Positions 1-6,274 of a stretch of 6,712 bases of DNA are shown piece by piece. The DNA is from Methyloligella sp. (GTDB lineage Bacteria; Pseudomonadota; Alphaproteobacteria; Rhizobiales; JALUTE01). The notes below the pieces were generated by a model. It was not told the origin of the DNA and ran no database searches. It saw only the letters and a list, made by a program, of their open reading frames with translations. The position numbers and the translations under genes were made by a program. The stretch is from assembly GCA_027058255.1 (NCBI GenBank), contig JALUTE010000269.1, positions 5,324 to 12,035 on the forward strand. Reading direction: 5' to 3'. Numbering within the stretch: position 1 is the stretch's first letter; each line of letters opens with the position of its first letter.

Positions 1-675
1 GCGCTTGAGGTGCTTTCTCACCAGCCCCACGGCTATCGGCAGCAGGGTCAGCGCGCCGAGCGCGATGACCGAGACGAGGATCCGCCGCGTCTCGCCCGTG
101 GCCATCTCGCCGCCGAAATGGGCCAGGAGAAAGCTCGCCGGCAGGATTCCCGCGAATGTGGCGAGGGCGAATCGCCAGAAGCTGAGCACCGTCAGCCCCG
201 CCGCATAGCTCACCAGGTCGAACGACACGAAGGGCAGGAGGCGGCTGACAAACACGATCCCCATCAGCATGTTCTGCGAGCCGGCCCAGCCGGTCTCGAG
301 CCGGTCGCCGAACCAGCGCCGAATCAGCTCATAGCCCGCCAGGCGCGCGATCCAGAAGGCCCCGATCGCGCCGAGCTCGGCGCCGATGGCCACATAGAGC
401 GTGCCCCATCCATGCCCATAGGCGGCACCGGCTGCCAGCGCGATCGGCGCGCTCGGGATGGGGCTGATGAGAATCGCGGTCATCATCAGGCCGACCACCA
501 TCACCGGACCCCACAGGCCGAGCCCCTCGATCCACCTCTGGAGCTTGTCGCCATCGAGGATGAGCGAGAGATGCCCCCCCTCCTTCAGAAGCCAGTAGCC
601 GACTAGAAGGGCGAGGAGAAGAAGGAGACCCGCCGAGACCTTGAGGAGCGCGGTCCGGTTCGTCGTCGTGGTCAT
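1..675 (-). CDS. TVP38/TMEM64 (VTT/DedA-like) family membrane protein, C-terminus cut by window edge
   Basis: Integral inner-membrane protein of the TVP38/TMEM64 family, related to DedA. The family is linked to envelope homeostasis and lipid handling, but the substrate of this member cannot be told. All 225 codons from the ATG to the window edge are open, and no stop is reached. Visible parts are an N-terminal helix rich in Leu (about residues 9-30), a second helix (about 53-70), then the VTT core (about 72-190). The core includes the Gly/Ala-rich segment ending in AYGHGWG, an E-LGAIGAFWIAR stretch (100-111), and the hallmark SRLLPFVSFDLVSYAAGLT (144-162), followed by a further helix. A last hydrophobic helix (199-218) and a basic RKHLKR tail suggest that only a few residues are missing. 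An AGGA sits 10 nt before the start. It lies 129 nt downstream of the kinase on the same strand and may be co-transcribed with it. Confidence 0.88.
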   Translation of the reverse strand, partial: MTTTTNRTALLKVSAGLLLLLALLVGYWLLKEGGHLSLILDGDKLQRWIEGLGLWGPVMVVGLMMTAILISPIPSAPIALAAGAAYGHGWGTLYVAIGAELGAIGAFWIARLAGYELIRRWFGDRLETGWAGSQNMLMGIVFVSRLLPFVSFDLVSYAAGLTVLSFWRFALATFAGILPASFLLAHFGGEMATGETRRILVSVIALGALTLLPIAVGLVRKHLKR

Positions 676-804
676 GGGCGCATTGTCCTGGTTGCGTGGC
701 TCCGGCTCTTGCGGCCGGGTGCCCCATTCTACGCCCTCGTGAGCGCCATTGACATGCCGACGGCGACGTGCGCCGCCCGCAGGATGCGCGCGCCGCCTCG
801 CCGA
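676..804 (-). promoter_or_regulatory. Kinase/TVP38 intergenic gap with weak promoter candidate and small hairpin
   Basis: Gap of 129 nt between the kinase stop and the TVP38 start, read on the minus strand. A TAGAAT box (complement of 726-731) resembles a -10 element, but the hexamer 17 nt upstream (TGTCAA) is a poor -35. Between it and the gene lies a small hairpin: CCGGC pairs with GCCGG (702-706 with 714-718, 7-nt loop), with no T tract. The gap could hold a weak promoter for the TVP38 gene, or simply be a read-through spacer in a three-gene operon. The sequence does not decide between these. Confidence 0.25.
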
Positions 805-2211
805 TCACGCGCGCGGAAGCGTGATCTCGACCCTGAGGCCGCCGCCGGGCCCCGCGCCGAGCGCGATCTCGCCGCCATGGCCGCGCACGATCGAGCGCGC
901 CACCGTTAGACCGAGGCCGGTGCCGCCGGTCTCGGGATTGCGCGAGGTCTCGAGCCTCTGGAACGGCCGGAACACGTGCTCGCGCAGCGCCTCGTCGATG
1001 CCCGGCCCCTCGTCGTCGATCCGGATCACGATCCGATCCCCATCGTCACTGGCGGCCACCTTCGCGCGCTTGCCGTATTTTGCGGCGTTCTCGATCACAT
1101 TGGTGAGCGCCCGCCGCAGGGCGACCGGCCGGCAGCGATAGGGCATGGCACGGCGGCCAAGGGTCAGCTCCACCGCCGCTCCCGTGTCCGTGAGATCGTC
1201 GCACACCCGCTGCAGCAGCGGCCCGAGATCGACCACCACGGCCGCCTCGCCCCCCGCCTCGCCACGCGCAAAGGAGAGGACCGAGGAGATCATCTTCTCC
1301 ATGTGCTCCAGGTCCTCCAGCATCTTGCGGCGCTGCACCGCATCCTCGACCAGCTCGGCGCGCAACCGCAGCCGCGTGATCGGGGTCCCCAGATCATGGG
1401 CGATGGCGGCGAGCATCCGCGTGCGGTCCTCGACGAAACGCTGGATCCGCGCCTGCATCTGATTGAAGGCATGAGAGGCACGGCGCACCTCGAGCGGCCC
1501 GTTCTCCGGCAGGGGTGGCGCATGCACGTCCCGGCCGAGCCTGAGCGCGGCATCGGCAAAGCCCTTGAGCGGCGCCGTCAGCCGGTTGACGACCAGGCAA
1601 GCGAGAATGGCGACGGCCCCCAGCATGACGAGCATGGAGAAGACGAAGCGGAACGACCAGTGCGATGCCTCCTCGCCGAGGGGTGCCGTGAAGAGCAGCC
1701 AGCTCCCGTCGCGCAGCGGCACCGAGACCAGCAGGGCCTCTCCCCGCGCCCCCTCGGCGCGTGCGCCGGTCGTGGCGGTTTTCCCGCCCGCTCGCCTGGC
1801 CGCGCTCGGCCCCGCCGGCGCCGGCATGGGCGCCACCGTGGCGACCGACGTCGCCGCCTCCCGCAGGCCGCCGCGCTCGAGGCTCGCCCGAACGGCATGA
1901 ACGATGGGCGGCACCTTGCCCGGATCGGCCGGAGCGAGCCGCCGGGGTGGCGGCATCATCGCGCGCCGGACCCTGAGATGCGGCGCGCTCACCCGGGCCA
2001 CGATCCTCGCCCATTCCGCCTCGGCGGCATGCTCGACCAGGCTCTTGATGGTCGCGATGTGCTCGCCCAGATGCGCGCCATTGGAGAGCTCCACGGCCTC
2101 GGAGCGATCCGCGAAATAGAACACCATGCTGAGCAGGTGCGAGCCCATCAGCCCGACGACCAGCACGATGATCGTGCGGGCCGTCAGCGTCTCAGGTATG
2201 AGCCGGGTCAT
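805..2211 (-). CDS. Membrane sensor histidine kinase, EnvZ-like (two-component system)
   Basis: Inner-membrane histidine kinase of 468 aa that should phosphorylate the response regulator encoded just upstream. Order of parts: TM1 (about 11-33), a periplasmic loop of about 150 aa, TM2 (about 188-208), HAMP (about 209-262), dimerisation/phosphoacceptor helix with AIAHDLGTPITRLRLRAEL (phospho-His 272), and HATPase_c. The ATPase motifs are intact: N box NVIENAAKYG (371-380), G1 DEGPGID (400-406), F box FRPF (414-417) and G2 GGTGLGL (429-435). The HDL-TP-TRLRLRAE H-box is typical of EnvZ/OmpB-type kinases. The sensor loop is odd: residues 84-155 are low complexity, rich in Pro, Ala, Arg and Gly, and match no ligand-binding fold I recognise. 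The ATG lies inside the end of the regulator gene (20-nt overlap, different frame) with no clear Shine-Dalgarno, which suggests translational coupling. The ligand is unknown. Confidence 0.95.
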   Translation of the reverse strand: MTRLIPETLTARTIIVLVVGLMGSHLLSMVFYFADRSEAVELSNGAHLGEHIATIKSLVEHAAEAEWARIVARVSAPHLRVRRAMMPPPRRLAPADPGKVPPIVHAVRASLERGGLREAATSVATVAPMPAPAGPSAARRAGGKTATTGARAEGARGEALLVSVPLRDGSWLLFTAPLGEEASHWSFRFVFSMLVMLGAVAILACLVVNRLTAPLKGFADAALRLGRDVHAPPLPENGPLEVRRASHAFNQMQARIQRFVEDRTRMLAAIAHDLGTPITRLRLRAELVEDAVQRRKMLEDLEHMEKMISSVLSFARGEAGGEAAVVVDLGPLLQRVCDDLTDTGAAVELTLGRRAMPYRCRPVALRRALTNVIENAAKYGKRAKVAASDDGDRIVIRIDDEGPGIDEALREHVFRPFQRLETSRNPETGGTGLGLTVARSIVRGHGGEIALGAGPGGGLRVEITLPRA

Positions 2212-2941
2212 CGTGTGTCACATCGCTGGTGAACATGTAGCCGCCTCCGCGCACGGTCTTGATCAGCTCCGGCGCCTTGGGGTCGCGCTCGATCTTGCGC
2301 CTCAGCCGGCTCACCTGCATGTCGACGCTGCGGTCGAACGGGGCCTCGCTGCGCCCATGGGTGATGTCGAGAAGCTGATCGCGGGTCAGCACCCTGTGCG
2401 GGCGCTCGGCAAAGGCCACCAGCAGATCGAACTCGCCCGTGGTCAGCTCGACCACCAGGCCGTCCGGTGAGGTGAGCCGCCGGCGCGCAATGTCGAGCGT
2501 CCAGCCCGAAAAGCGCAGCACCGTCCGCGCACGATCCGCGGGCCCGGCGGTCGCGGCGCGGCTGCGCCTCAGGACCGCCTTGATCCGCGCCGCCAGCTCG
2601 CGAGGATTGAAGGGCTTGGCCATATAGTCGTCCGCGCCCATCTCCAGGCCGATGACCCTGTCCGTCTCCTCGCCCATCACGGTGAGCATGATGACGGGGA
2701 TGGCCGATCGCGTTCTCAGGTCCCGGCAGAGCGCCAGACCATCCTCGCCCGGCAGCATCAGATCCAGCACGATGAGGTCGATCTTCCATTCCTCGAGCGC
2801 CTGGCGCATGGCCCGGCCATCCGCAACCGCCGTGACACGGTAGCCCTGCTTGGTGAGGAAACGCGCGAGCAGATCGCGAATCTCGCGATCGTCGTCCACC
2901 ACCAGAACGTGCCCTGCAAGGGATCCGGAAGCCGCGCTCAT
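2192..2941 (-). CDS. OmpR-family response regulator (receiver plus winged helix)
   Basis: Cytoplasmic DNA-binding response regulator of 249 aa, partner of the overlapping kinase. Receiver domain (about 11-125): acidic pair D16/D17 in LVVDDD, phospho-acceptor D60 in VLDLMLPGEDG, switch T87 in IMLT, and K109 in AKPFNPREL. All key residues are present. The C-terminal Trans_Reg_C winged helix (about 142-238) carries the ELTTGEFDLL segment, recognition-helix region RSVDMQVSRLRRKIE and the terminal wing RGGGYMF. I chose the ATG at 2941 because it puts LVVDDD at the usual distance from the N-terminus. An in-frame ATG at 3034 would add 31 residues unlike a receiver. There is no Shine-Dalgarno before 2941, but TATATT lies 6 nt upstream, so the mRNA may be leaderless. 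It is divergent from the DUF5676-like gene and probably acts on the shared intergenic region. Confidence 0.95.
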   Translation of the reverse strand: MSAASGSLAGHVLVVDDDREIRDLLARFLTKQGYRVTAVADGRAMRQALEEWKIDLIVLDLMLPGEDGLALCRDLRTRSAIPVIMLTVMGEETDRVIGLEMGADDYMAKPFNPRELAARIKAVLRRSRAATAGPADRARTVLRFSGWTLDIARRRLTSPDGLVVELTTGEFDLLVAFAERPHRVLTRDQLLDITHGRSEAPFDRSVDMQVSRLRRKIERDPKAPELIKTVRGGGYMFTSDVTHDDPAHT

Positions 2942-3167
2942 GCGCGCAATATAGCTCGCGGCACGCCCCCGCACGACAGGAATGTGTAACGCTGTGCAAC
3001 AGCGACCAGTTCCGTGACAGGCCGTTACCAACACCCGCCCCCCGCGTGATGGTTGCGTGACAGAGGCTCCCTATCTTCAGGGTCCGAGAGCGGCATGCTG
3101 CCTCGTGCAGGCCATCGCACGAGACGCCAAGGCCGCTGGGAGATCGCTGCTTGAGAGGAGCCGTCCC
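2942..3167. promoter_or_regulatory. Divergent regulatory region between response regulator and DUF5676-like gene
   Basis: Region of 226 nt between two diverging genes, with no credible CDS. On the minus side, TATATT (complement of 2948-2953) could be a -10 element placing the transcript start at or next to the regulator ATG; its -35 is weak. On the plus side, TATCTT (3072-3077) is a possible -10 without a good -35, as expected of an activator-dependent promoter. Possible operator elements are GTAAC at 2986-2990 and GCAAC at 2996-3000 (10-nt period, typical of OmpR-family tandem sites), CGTTAC at 3023-3028 (inverted to GTAACG at 2986-2991), and the 8-mer CGTGACAG twice (3013-3020 and 3056-3063). 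That these bind the neighbouring regulator is inference. Confidence 0.45.
3102..3123 (+). other. Perfect 7-bp hairpin in leader of DUF5676-like gene
   Basis: CTCGTGC (3102-3108) and GCACGAG (3117-3123) are exact reverse complements around an 8-nt loop. They lie 45 nt before the start codon and upstream of the Shine-Dalgarno. No T tract follows, so it is not a standard terminator. It may be an mRNA leader structure or a dyad operator; nothing in the sequence decides which. Confidence 0.35.
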
Positions 3168-3503
3168 ATGCCCAAGACCATAACCGCCCATCCGCACGAG
3201 CTCTCATCCGACACCCACCACAGGGCCCGTGAGAGCGGACGCATCTCGATCCCGGCGCTCGGCACGAGCCTCGGCCTGTTTTTCGCCATCACCTTCACCC
3301 TCTGCGTCCTGTTCGACCTCTGGGTGCCGTCCATGGCGATGAACAGCCTGTGGGCGCCCCTGCTTCCGGGCTTCACCTGGATCAGCTGGTCGAGCTTCCT
3401 GCTCGGCCTCGTGGAGACCTTCGCCTATGGCTGGTACATCGCTCTGATCTTCGCGCCGCTCTACAACTATTTCTCGCGCATCTTCCGCCCGCAAGGCGGC
3501 TGA
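3168..3503 (+). CDS. Small two-helix membrane protein, DUF5676-like
   Basis: Membrane protein of 111 aa with no known activity. A polar N-terminus with four histidines (residues 8, 10, 17, 18) is followed by a helix at about 30-50 (LGTSLGLFFAITFTLCVLFD), a short loop with LWAPLLPGFTW (61-71), and a second helix at about 73-98 containing FLLGLVETFAYGWYIALIFAPLYNYF. The LLPGFTWISW and GLVE-FAYGWY patterns fit, from memory, the DUF5676 family. That assignment rests on pattern alone, without a search. The start at 3168 is set by the Shine-Dalgarno GAGGAG at 3155-3160, 7 nt upstream. An in-frame ATG at 3057 would add 37 residues with no membrane character and lies in the promoter region. It is the first gene of a probable two-gene operon with the propeller, 62 nt downstream. 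Confidence 0.8.
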   Translation: MPKTITAHPHELSSDTHHRARESGRISIPALGTSLGLFFAITFTLCVLFDLWVPSMAMNSLWAPLLPGFTWISWSSFLLGLVETFAYGWYIALIFAPLYNYFSRIFRPQGG

Positions 3504-3553
3504 GGCGTGCGATGCAACCCGCCGAGCCATTCGATCGAACCTCTCGGATCGAC

Positions 3554-3559
3554 AGGAGG
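3554..3559 (+). promoter_or_regulatory. Strong Shine-Dalgarno of beta-propeller gene
   Basis: AGGAGG lies 6 nt before the ATG at 3566, a full match to the anti-Shine-Dalgarno. It fixes the start and rules out the longer in-frame reading that begins inside the DUF5676-like gene. It also suggests the propeller is translated more strongly than most genes in this window. Confidence 0.9.
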
Positions 3560-3565
3560 AAAAAG

Positions 3566-4639
3566 ATGAAGCACTGGGTCAGAACGGGTCTTGCGGCCGC
3601 CATCGCGGCCGGCGCCACCCTGGCGGTCGCGAGTGCGGCCAGCGCCCGCAATGTCGCCTATGTCCCCCTTGGAGACGCCAACGCCCTGGTGATCGTGGAC
3701 ACCGATACGGACAAGGTGGTCGGCCGCGTGGACGGCCTGCCCGGGGTTCACGGCCTGGCCGGCACGCCTGACGGCCGCTTCCTCATTGCCGGCAGCAACG
3801 TCGCCCGCGAGAAGGGCAAGAAGGCGCCGCCCAAGCCCAAGGGCATGTCCGCCAAGCAGCATGAGGCCCATCACAAGAAACCCGCCGGCGTGAAGACGAT
3901 CGGCGACGAGGTCAGCACCCTCACCATTCTGCGCACCAGCGACAATGCGGTCGTGCGCCGGGTCGACGTGCCGGGTGGCGTGCACCATGTCGCCGTCAGC
4001 CCCGACGGACGCCTCGCGGTGGTGACCCATCCCGCCGAGGGGACCATCAGCGCCATCGACCTCGAGACCTTCAAGCTCGTCGCCAATGTGCCCACGGGCG
4101 CGCTGACGAACTATGTCGCCTTCAGCCCCGATGGCGCGGTGGTCTATGTGAGCAATGCCGGCAACGGCACGGTGAGTGCGGTGGACACCAAGCGTTGGTA
4201 TGTGCGCTGGAACGCCGTGGTGGGCGAAAGCCCGGAGCATCTGGTGCTCTCCAAGGACGGCCGGCGCATCTATGTCAACAATGTGGATGACGGCTCGGTC
4301 TCCATTCTCGACACCGGGAAACGCGCCGTGGTGAAGACCATCAAGGTCGGCGAAGGTCTGCACGGAATCGACCTCGCGGACGACGGCAAGACGCTGATCG
4401 TGGCGGCGCTGGGCGACGACAAGATCGTCTCCATCGACCTTGCGAGCGGCAAGACCCGGACCGCCACGCTGAAGCCGACGCCCTATCATCTCGCGACGGT
4501 GCGCGGCACGGGCAAGGTCTATGTCTCGAGCAGCGACAAGCCGAAGATCTGGGTCGTCGATCAGAAGAGCCTGAAGGTTCTGGGCGAGATTCCCATCGGC
4601 GGCAAGGGCCATCAGATCGTGCAGGGCGCGGCCGGCTGA
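3566..4639 (+). CDS. Exported YVTN-type beta-propeller protein with Lys/His-rich insertion
   Basis: Predicted periplasmic protein of 357 aa. The N-terminus is a Sec signal peptide: basic MKHWVR, an Ala-rich core, and an ASA cleavage site after about residue 27. The rest is a series of beta-propeller blades of the YVTN/cytochrome cd1-like class: VHGLAGTPDGRFLIAG (61-76), VHHVAVSPDGRLAVVTH (139-155), NYVAFSPDGAVVYVSN (182-197), PEHLVLSKDGRRIYVNN (223-239), LHGIDLADDGKTLIVA (265-280), then a weaker blade with GKVYVSS. Each is followed by a V-ID strand. Such proteins act as binding scaffolds, and some bind metal or haem d1. I see no catalytic site or heme-binding CXXCH. The first blade is interrupted by a Lys/Pro/His-rich loop (about 81-110, including KQHEAHHKK), absent from the other blades. 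It may bind metal or an anionic partner, but this is inference. It follows the DUF5676-like gene by 62 nt, probably in one transcript. Confidence 0.88.
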   Translation: MKHWVRTGLAAAIAAGATLAVASAASARNVAYVPLGDANALVIVDTDTDKVVGRVDGLPGVHGLAGTPDGRFLIAGSNVAREKGKKAPPKPKGMSAKQHEAHHKKPAGVKTIGDEVSTLTILRTSDNAVVRRVDVPGGVHHVAVSPDGRLAVVTHPAEGTISAIDLETFKLVANVPTGALTNYVAFSPDGAVVYVSNAGNGTVSAVDTKRWYVRWNAVVGESPEHLVLSKDGRRIYVNNVDDGSVSILDTGKRAVVKTIKVGEGLHGIDLADDGKTLIVAALGDDKIVSIDLASGKTRTATLKPTPYHLATVRGTGKVYVSSSDKPKIWVVDQKSLKVLGEIPIGGKGHQIVQGAAG

Positions 4640-4829
4640 CAGCCCGGCACTGCGCGATCGCAATGCCTCATGCAGAAGCGGGGCGGGGGCGGCACAGGGC
4701 CCTCGCCCTCGCGCCTTTCCGGCCCGCGCCCCGATCGCCCGGCCAGCGCGCGACGGCCTTGCACTGGCCTCGAGCGCAGGGCAGCGGGCAACACCCGACC
4801 TGGCTGACCGAAAGACGGAAAAGATGGAA
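4640..4829. other. Intergenic region between propeller and tRNA-Phe
   Basis: This 190-nt gap separates two convergent transcripts, the plus-strand propeller and the minus-strand tRNA. Apart from the GC-rich hairpin listed separately I see no gene in it. Downstream of the tRNA 3' end (read on the minus strand) there is a short T-rich stretch, CTTTTCC then CTTTC, with only a 3-bp stem (CCG/CGG), so no convincing intrinsic terminator for the tRNA. Confidence 0.5.
4680..4718 (+). terminator. Candidate terminator hairpin after beta-propeller gene
   Basis: The 12-nt arm 4680-4691 (GGGGCGGGGGCG) pairs with 4704-4715 (CGCCCTCGCGCC), with one mismatch (4682/4713) and one G-U pair (4686/4709), around a 12-nt loop. 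A short T run (4716-4718) follows. The stem is very GC-rich, but the T tract is poor, so it is a weak intrinsic terminator at best. It sits 40 nt after the propeller stop. Confidence 0.4.
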
Positions 4830-4905
<76 letters not shown>

Positions 4906-5004
4906 CTGGGTTGGGACGTGCCGAAGACGGCAACCCGCACGGGCCGTGCTCTGCAAGGCGACGCGACCCCTCGCATGCGCCCGCGAGCCCGCTCGGACCA
5001 CCGG

Positions 5005-5033
5005 CTTATAGAGAATCGTCGCCCGCCTGTCGA
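5005..5033 (-). promoter_or_regulatory. Promoter of tRNA-Phe
   Basis: On the minus strand the -35 box TCGACA (complement of 5028-5033) and -10 box TATAAG (complement of 5005-5010) each match five of six consensus bases and are separated by exactly 17 nt. A GC-rich discriminator (CCGG) follows, as is common in growth-rate-controlled stable RNA promoters. Transcription would start near 4998, giving a leader of about 93 nt that must be removed by RNase P. Confidence 0.7.
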
Positions 5034-5097
5034 GTCGCCCCGCGGCCCTGCCAGCGGCGCCCATTCCCGGCCTGCGCGCGCCCCGCACGTCCGCCGT

Positions 5098-5125
5098 TTG
5101 CTTCCCCGCCCGCAGCAGCTATACC
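5098..5125 (+). promoter_or_regulatory. Candidate promoter of rppH-rbfA-truB
   Basis: TTGCTT (5098-5103) and TATACC (5120-5125) are separated by 16 nt. The match to sigma-70 consensus is partial (3 and 4 of 6). The position, about 70 nt before the rppH start and divergent from the tRNA promoter, is sensible. The rest of the gap from 4906 to 5201 shows only the tRNA promoter and leader. Confidence 0.4.
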
Positions 5126-5201
5126 CTAGCCTCGATCGAGCCGGCCCACGCCGTCCGGATGCGCCGAGGCCGCGCGCGCCATGCAACGGGGACCCAGATC
5201 C

Positions 5202-5735
5202 ATGACGAGGACCGCCCTGCCTTATCGGCCCTGTGTCGGAATCGTTCTGTTCGATGCGAACGGGCGGGTCTGGATCGGCCGGCGCATCCCCAAGGCCCAT
5301 GACCGGCACGCCTTGCCGGACGGCGCAACCGAGGCGCCGCCGCATGTCTGGCAGATGCCGCAGGGCGGCATCGACGCGGGCGAGAGCCCCGAGGAGGCCG
5401 CCTTGCGCGAGCTCGCGGAGGAGACCGGCGTCACATCGGTGCGCATCCTGGCCGAGACCAGGGACTGGCTCACCTACGATCTGCCGCCCCACCTTGTCGG
5501 CATCGCCCTCAGGGGTCAATATCGCGGTCAGAAGCAGAAATGGTTCGCCATGCGCTTTCTCGGCGACGAGAGCGAGATCGATATCGGGCCGGGCCATGGC
5601 GAGGAGCCGGAATTCGACGCCTGGCGCTGGGCGCGGCCGGACGAGTTGCCCGCCTTGATCGTGCCCTTCAAGCGCCGGGTTTACGAGCAGGTGCTGCGCG
5701 AGTTCGCACCCTTTGCCGAGCAGCCGCAGGCCTGA
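5202..5735 (+). CDS. rppH: RNA pyrophosphohydrolase RppH (NudH, Nudix)
   Basis: Cytoplasmic Nudix hydrolase of 177 aa. It removes pyrophosphate from the 5' triphosphate of mRNAs, leaving a monophosphate end that favours RNase E decay; family members also cleave dinucleoside polyphosphates. The Nudix box GX5EX7REUXEEXGU is perfect at residues 55-77 (GGIDAGES to EETGV), with metal-binding glutamates at 70, 73 and 74. The N-terminal LPYRPCVGIVLFDANGRVWIGRR and the WQMPQGGID stretch are hallmarks of RppH rather than other Nudix enzymes, as is QKQKWFAMRF (110-119). The loop before the Nudix box (about 29-48) is longer than in E. coli, as in alphaproteobacterial NudH/IalA proteins. The start at 5202 gives the usual short N-terminus before LPYRPCVG, with a weak GGGGA 9 nt upstream; an in-frame ATG at 5181 is possible. 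First gene of the probable rppH-rbfA-truB operon. Confidence 0.95.
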   Translation: MTRTALPYRPCVGIVLFDANGRVWIGRRIPKAHDRHALPDGATEAPPHVWQMPQGGIDAGESPEEAALRELAEETGVTSVRILAETRDWLTYDLPPHLVGIALRGQYRGQKQKWFAMRFLGDESEIDIGPGHGEEPEFDAWRWARPDELPALIVPFKRRVYEQVLREFAPFAEQPQA

Positions 5736-5787
5736 GCAGTGCGGACCCGCCGCACCATTCATGAGAAAGACCAGCCGGAGGCCCCCC

Positions 5788-6192
5788 ATGGCCCACAGAC
5801 GCAGCGCAGCCGCTCCGAGCCAGCGCCAGCTTCGCATCGGCGAGCTGGTGCGCCATGCCCTCGCCGACATACTGTTGCGCACCGACATCGACGACCCGGA
5901 GCTCGCCCATGCCGCCCTCACCGTGTCCGAGGTGCGCGTGAGCCCGGACGGGCGCAATGCCAGCGTCTTCGTCATACCGCTCGGCGGAGAGCGGGGCGCG
6001 GAGATCGTGGCGGCGCTGGGCCGGCACGCGCGCTTCCTGCGCGGCGAGCTTGCGCGCGCCGTGCATCTGAAGTACACGCCTCACCTTTCCTTCCATTTGG
6101 ACACCTCCTTCGACGAAGGTGACCGGATCGACGCGCTGCTGCGCTCGCCGCGCGTGGCGCGCGACCTGAAGGGAGAGGACGAGAGGCGGTAA
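5788..6192 (+). CDS. rbfA: Ribosome-binding factor A
   Basis: Single-domain (KH type II) protein of 134 aa that binds the 30S subunit near the 5' end of 16S rRNA and is needed for late 30S maturation and growth in the cold. The family signature is clear: SQRQLRIGELVRHALADIL at the N-terminus, LTVSEVRVSPDGRNASVFV (44-62), and LRGELARAVHLKYTPHLSFHLDTSFDEGDRIDALL (84-118). The start is set by GGAGG at 5777-5781, 6 nt before the ATG. An in-frame ATG at 5761 would add nine residues and has no ribosome site. It follows rppH by 52 nt and precedes truB, and is likely co-transcribed with both. Confidence 0.95.
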   Translation: MAHRRSAAAPSQRQLRIGELVRHALADILLRTDIDDPELAHAALTVSEVRVSPDGRNASVFVIPLGGERGAEIVAALGRHARFLRGELARAVHLKYTPHLSFHLDTSFDEGDRIDALLRSPRVARDLKGEDERR

Positions 6193-6274
6193 GGCACGGC
6201 CCCGAGAGGCACGCCGAGCCGATATGGCGGTGCGGGCAGGCGCGCCCGGGCCGAGCAGAAGCGGGATCACGACA

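Noticed and set aside
10..606. Plus-strand open frame of 198 aa at the left edge
   Set aside because: The opposite strand encodes a full TVP38/VTT domain with hydrophobic helices; this frame is polar and low complexity.
749..754. Exact TTGACA on the plus strand as a -35 box
   Set aside because: No -10-like hexamer lies 16-18 nt downstream, and only an end-on gene on the other strand follows, so it is probably chance.
976..2232. Open frame of 418 aa on the plus strand, antisense to the kinase
   Set aside because: The minus-strand kinase has all catalytic motifs in order. The plus-strand frame is Arg/Pro/His-rich with no recognisable domain, a common shadow in GC-rich DNA.
2208..3197. Minus-strand open frame of 329 aa overlapping the response regulator
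   Set aside because: It is another frame of the same strand and lacks receiver or winged-helix motifs, which are intact in the 2192-2941 frame.
3467..4663. Open frame of 398 aa on the minus strand, antisense to the propeller
   Set aside because: The plus-strand gene has a strong Shine-Dalgarno, signal peptide and repeated blades. The antisense frame is a compositional shadow rich in His, Asp and Arg.
6224..6274. Longer truB start at the ATG at 6224
   Set aside because: It is in frame, but the added 17 residues do not resemble the TruB N-terminus, whereas 6275 gives the usual basic MARRRKG start. It cannot be fully excluded.
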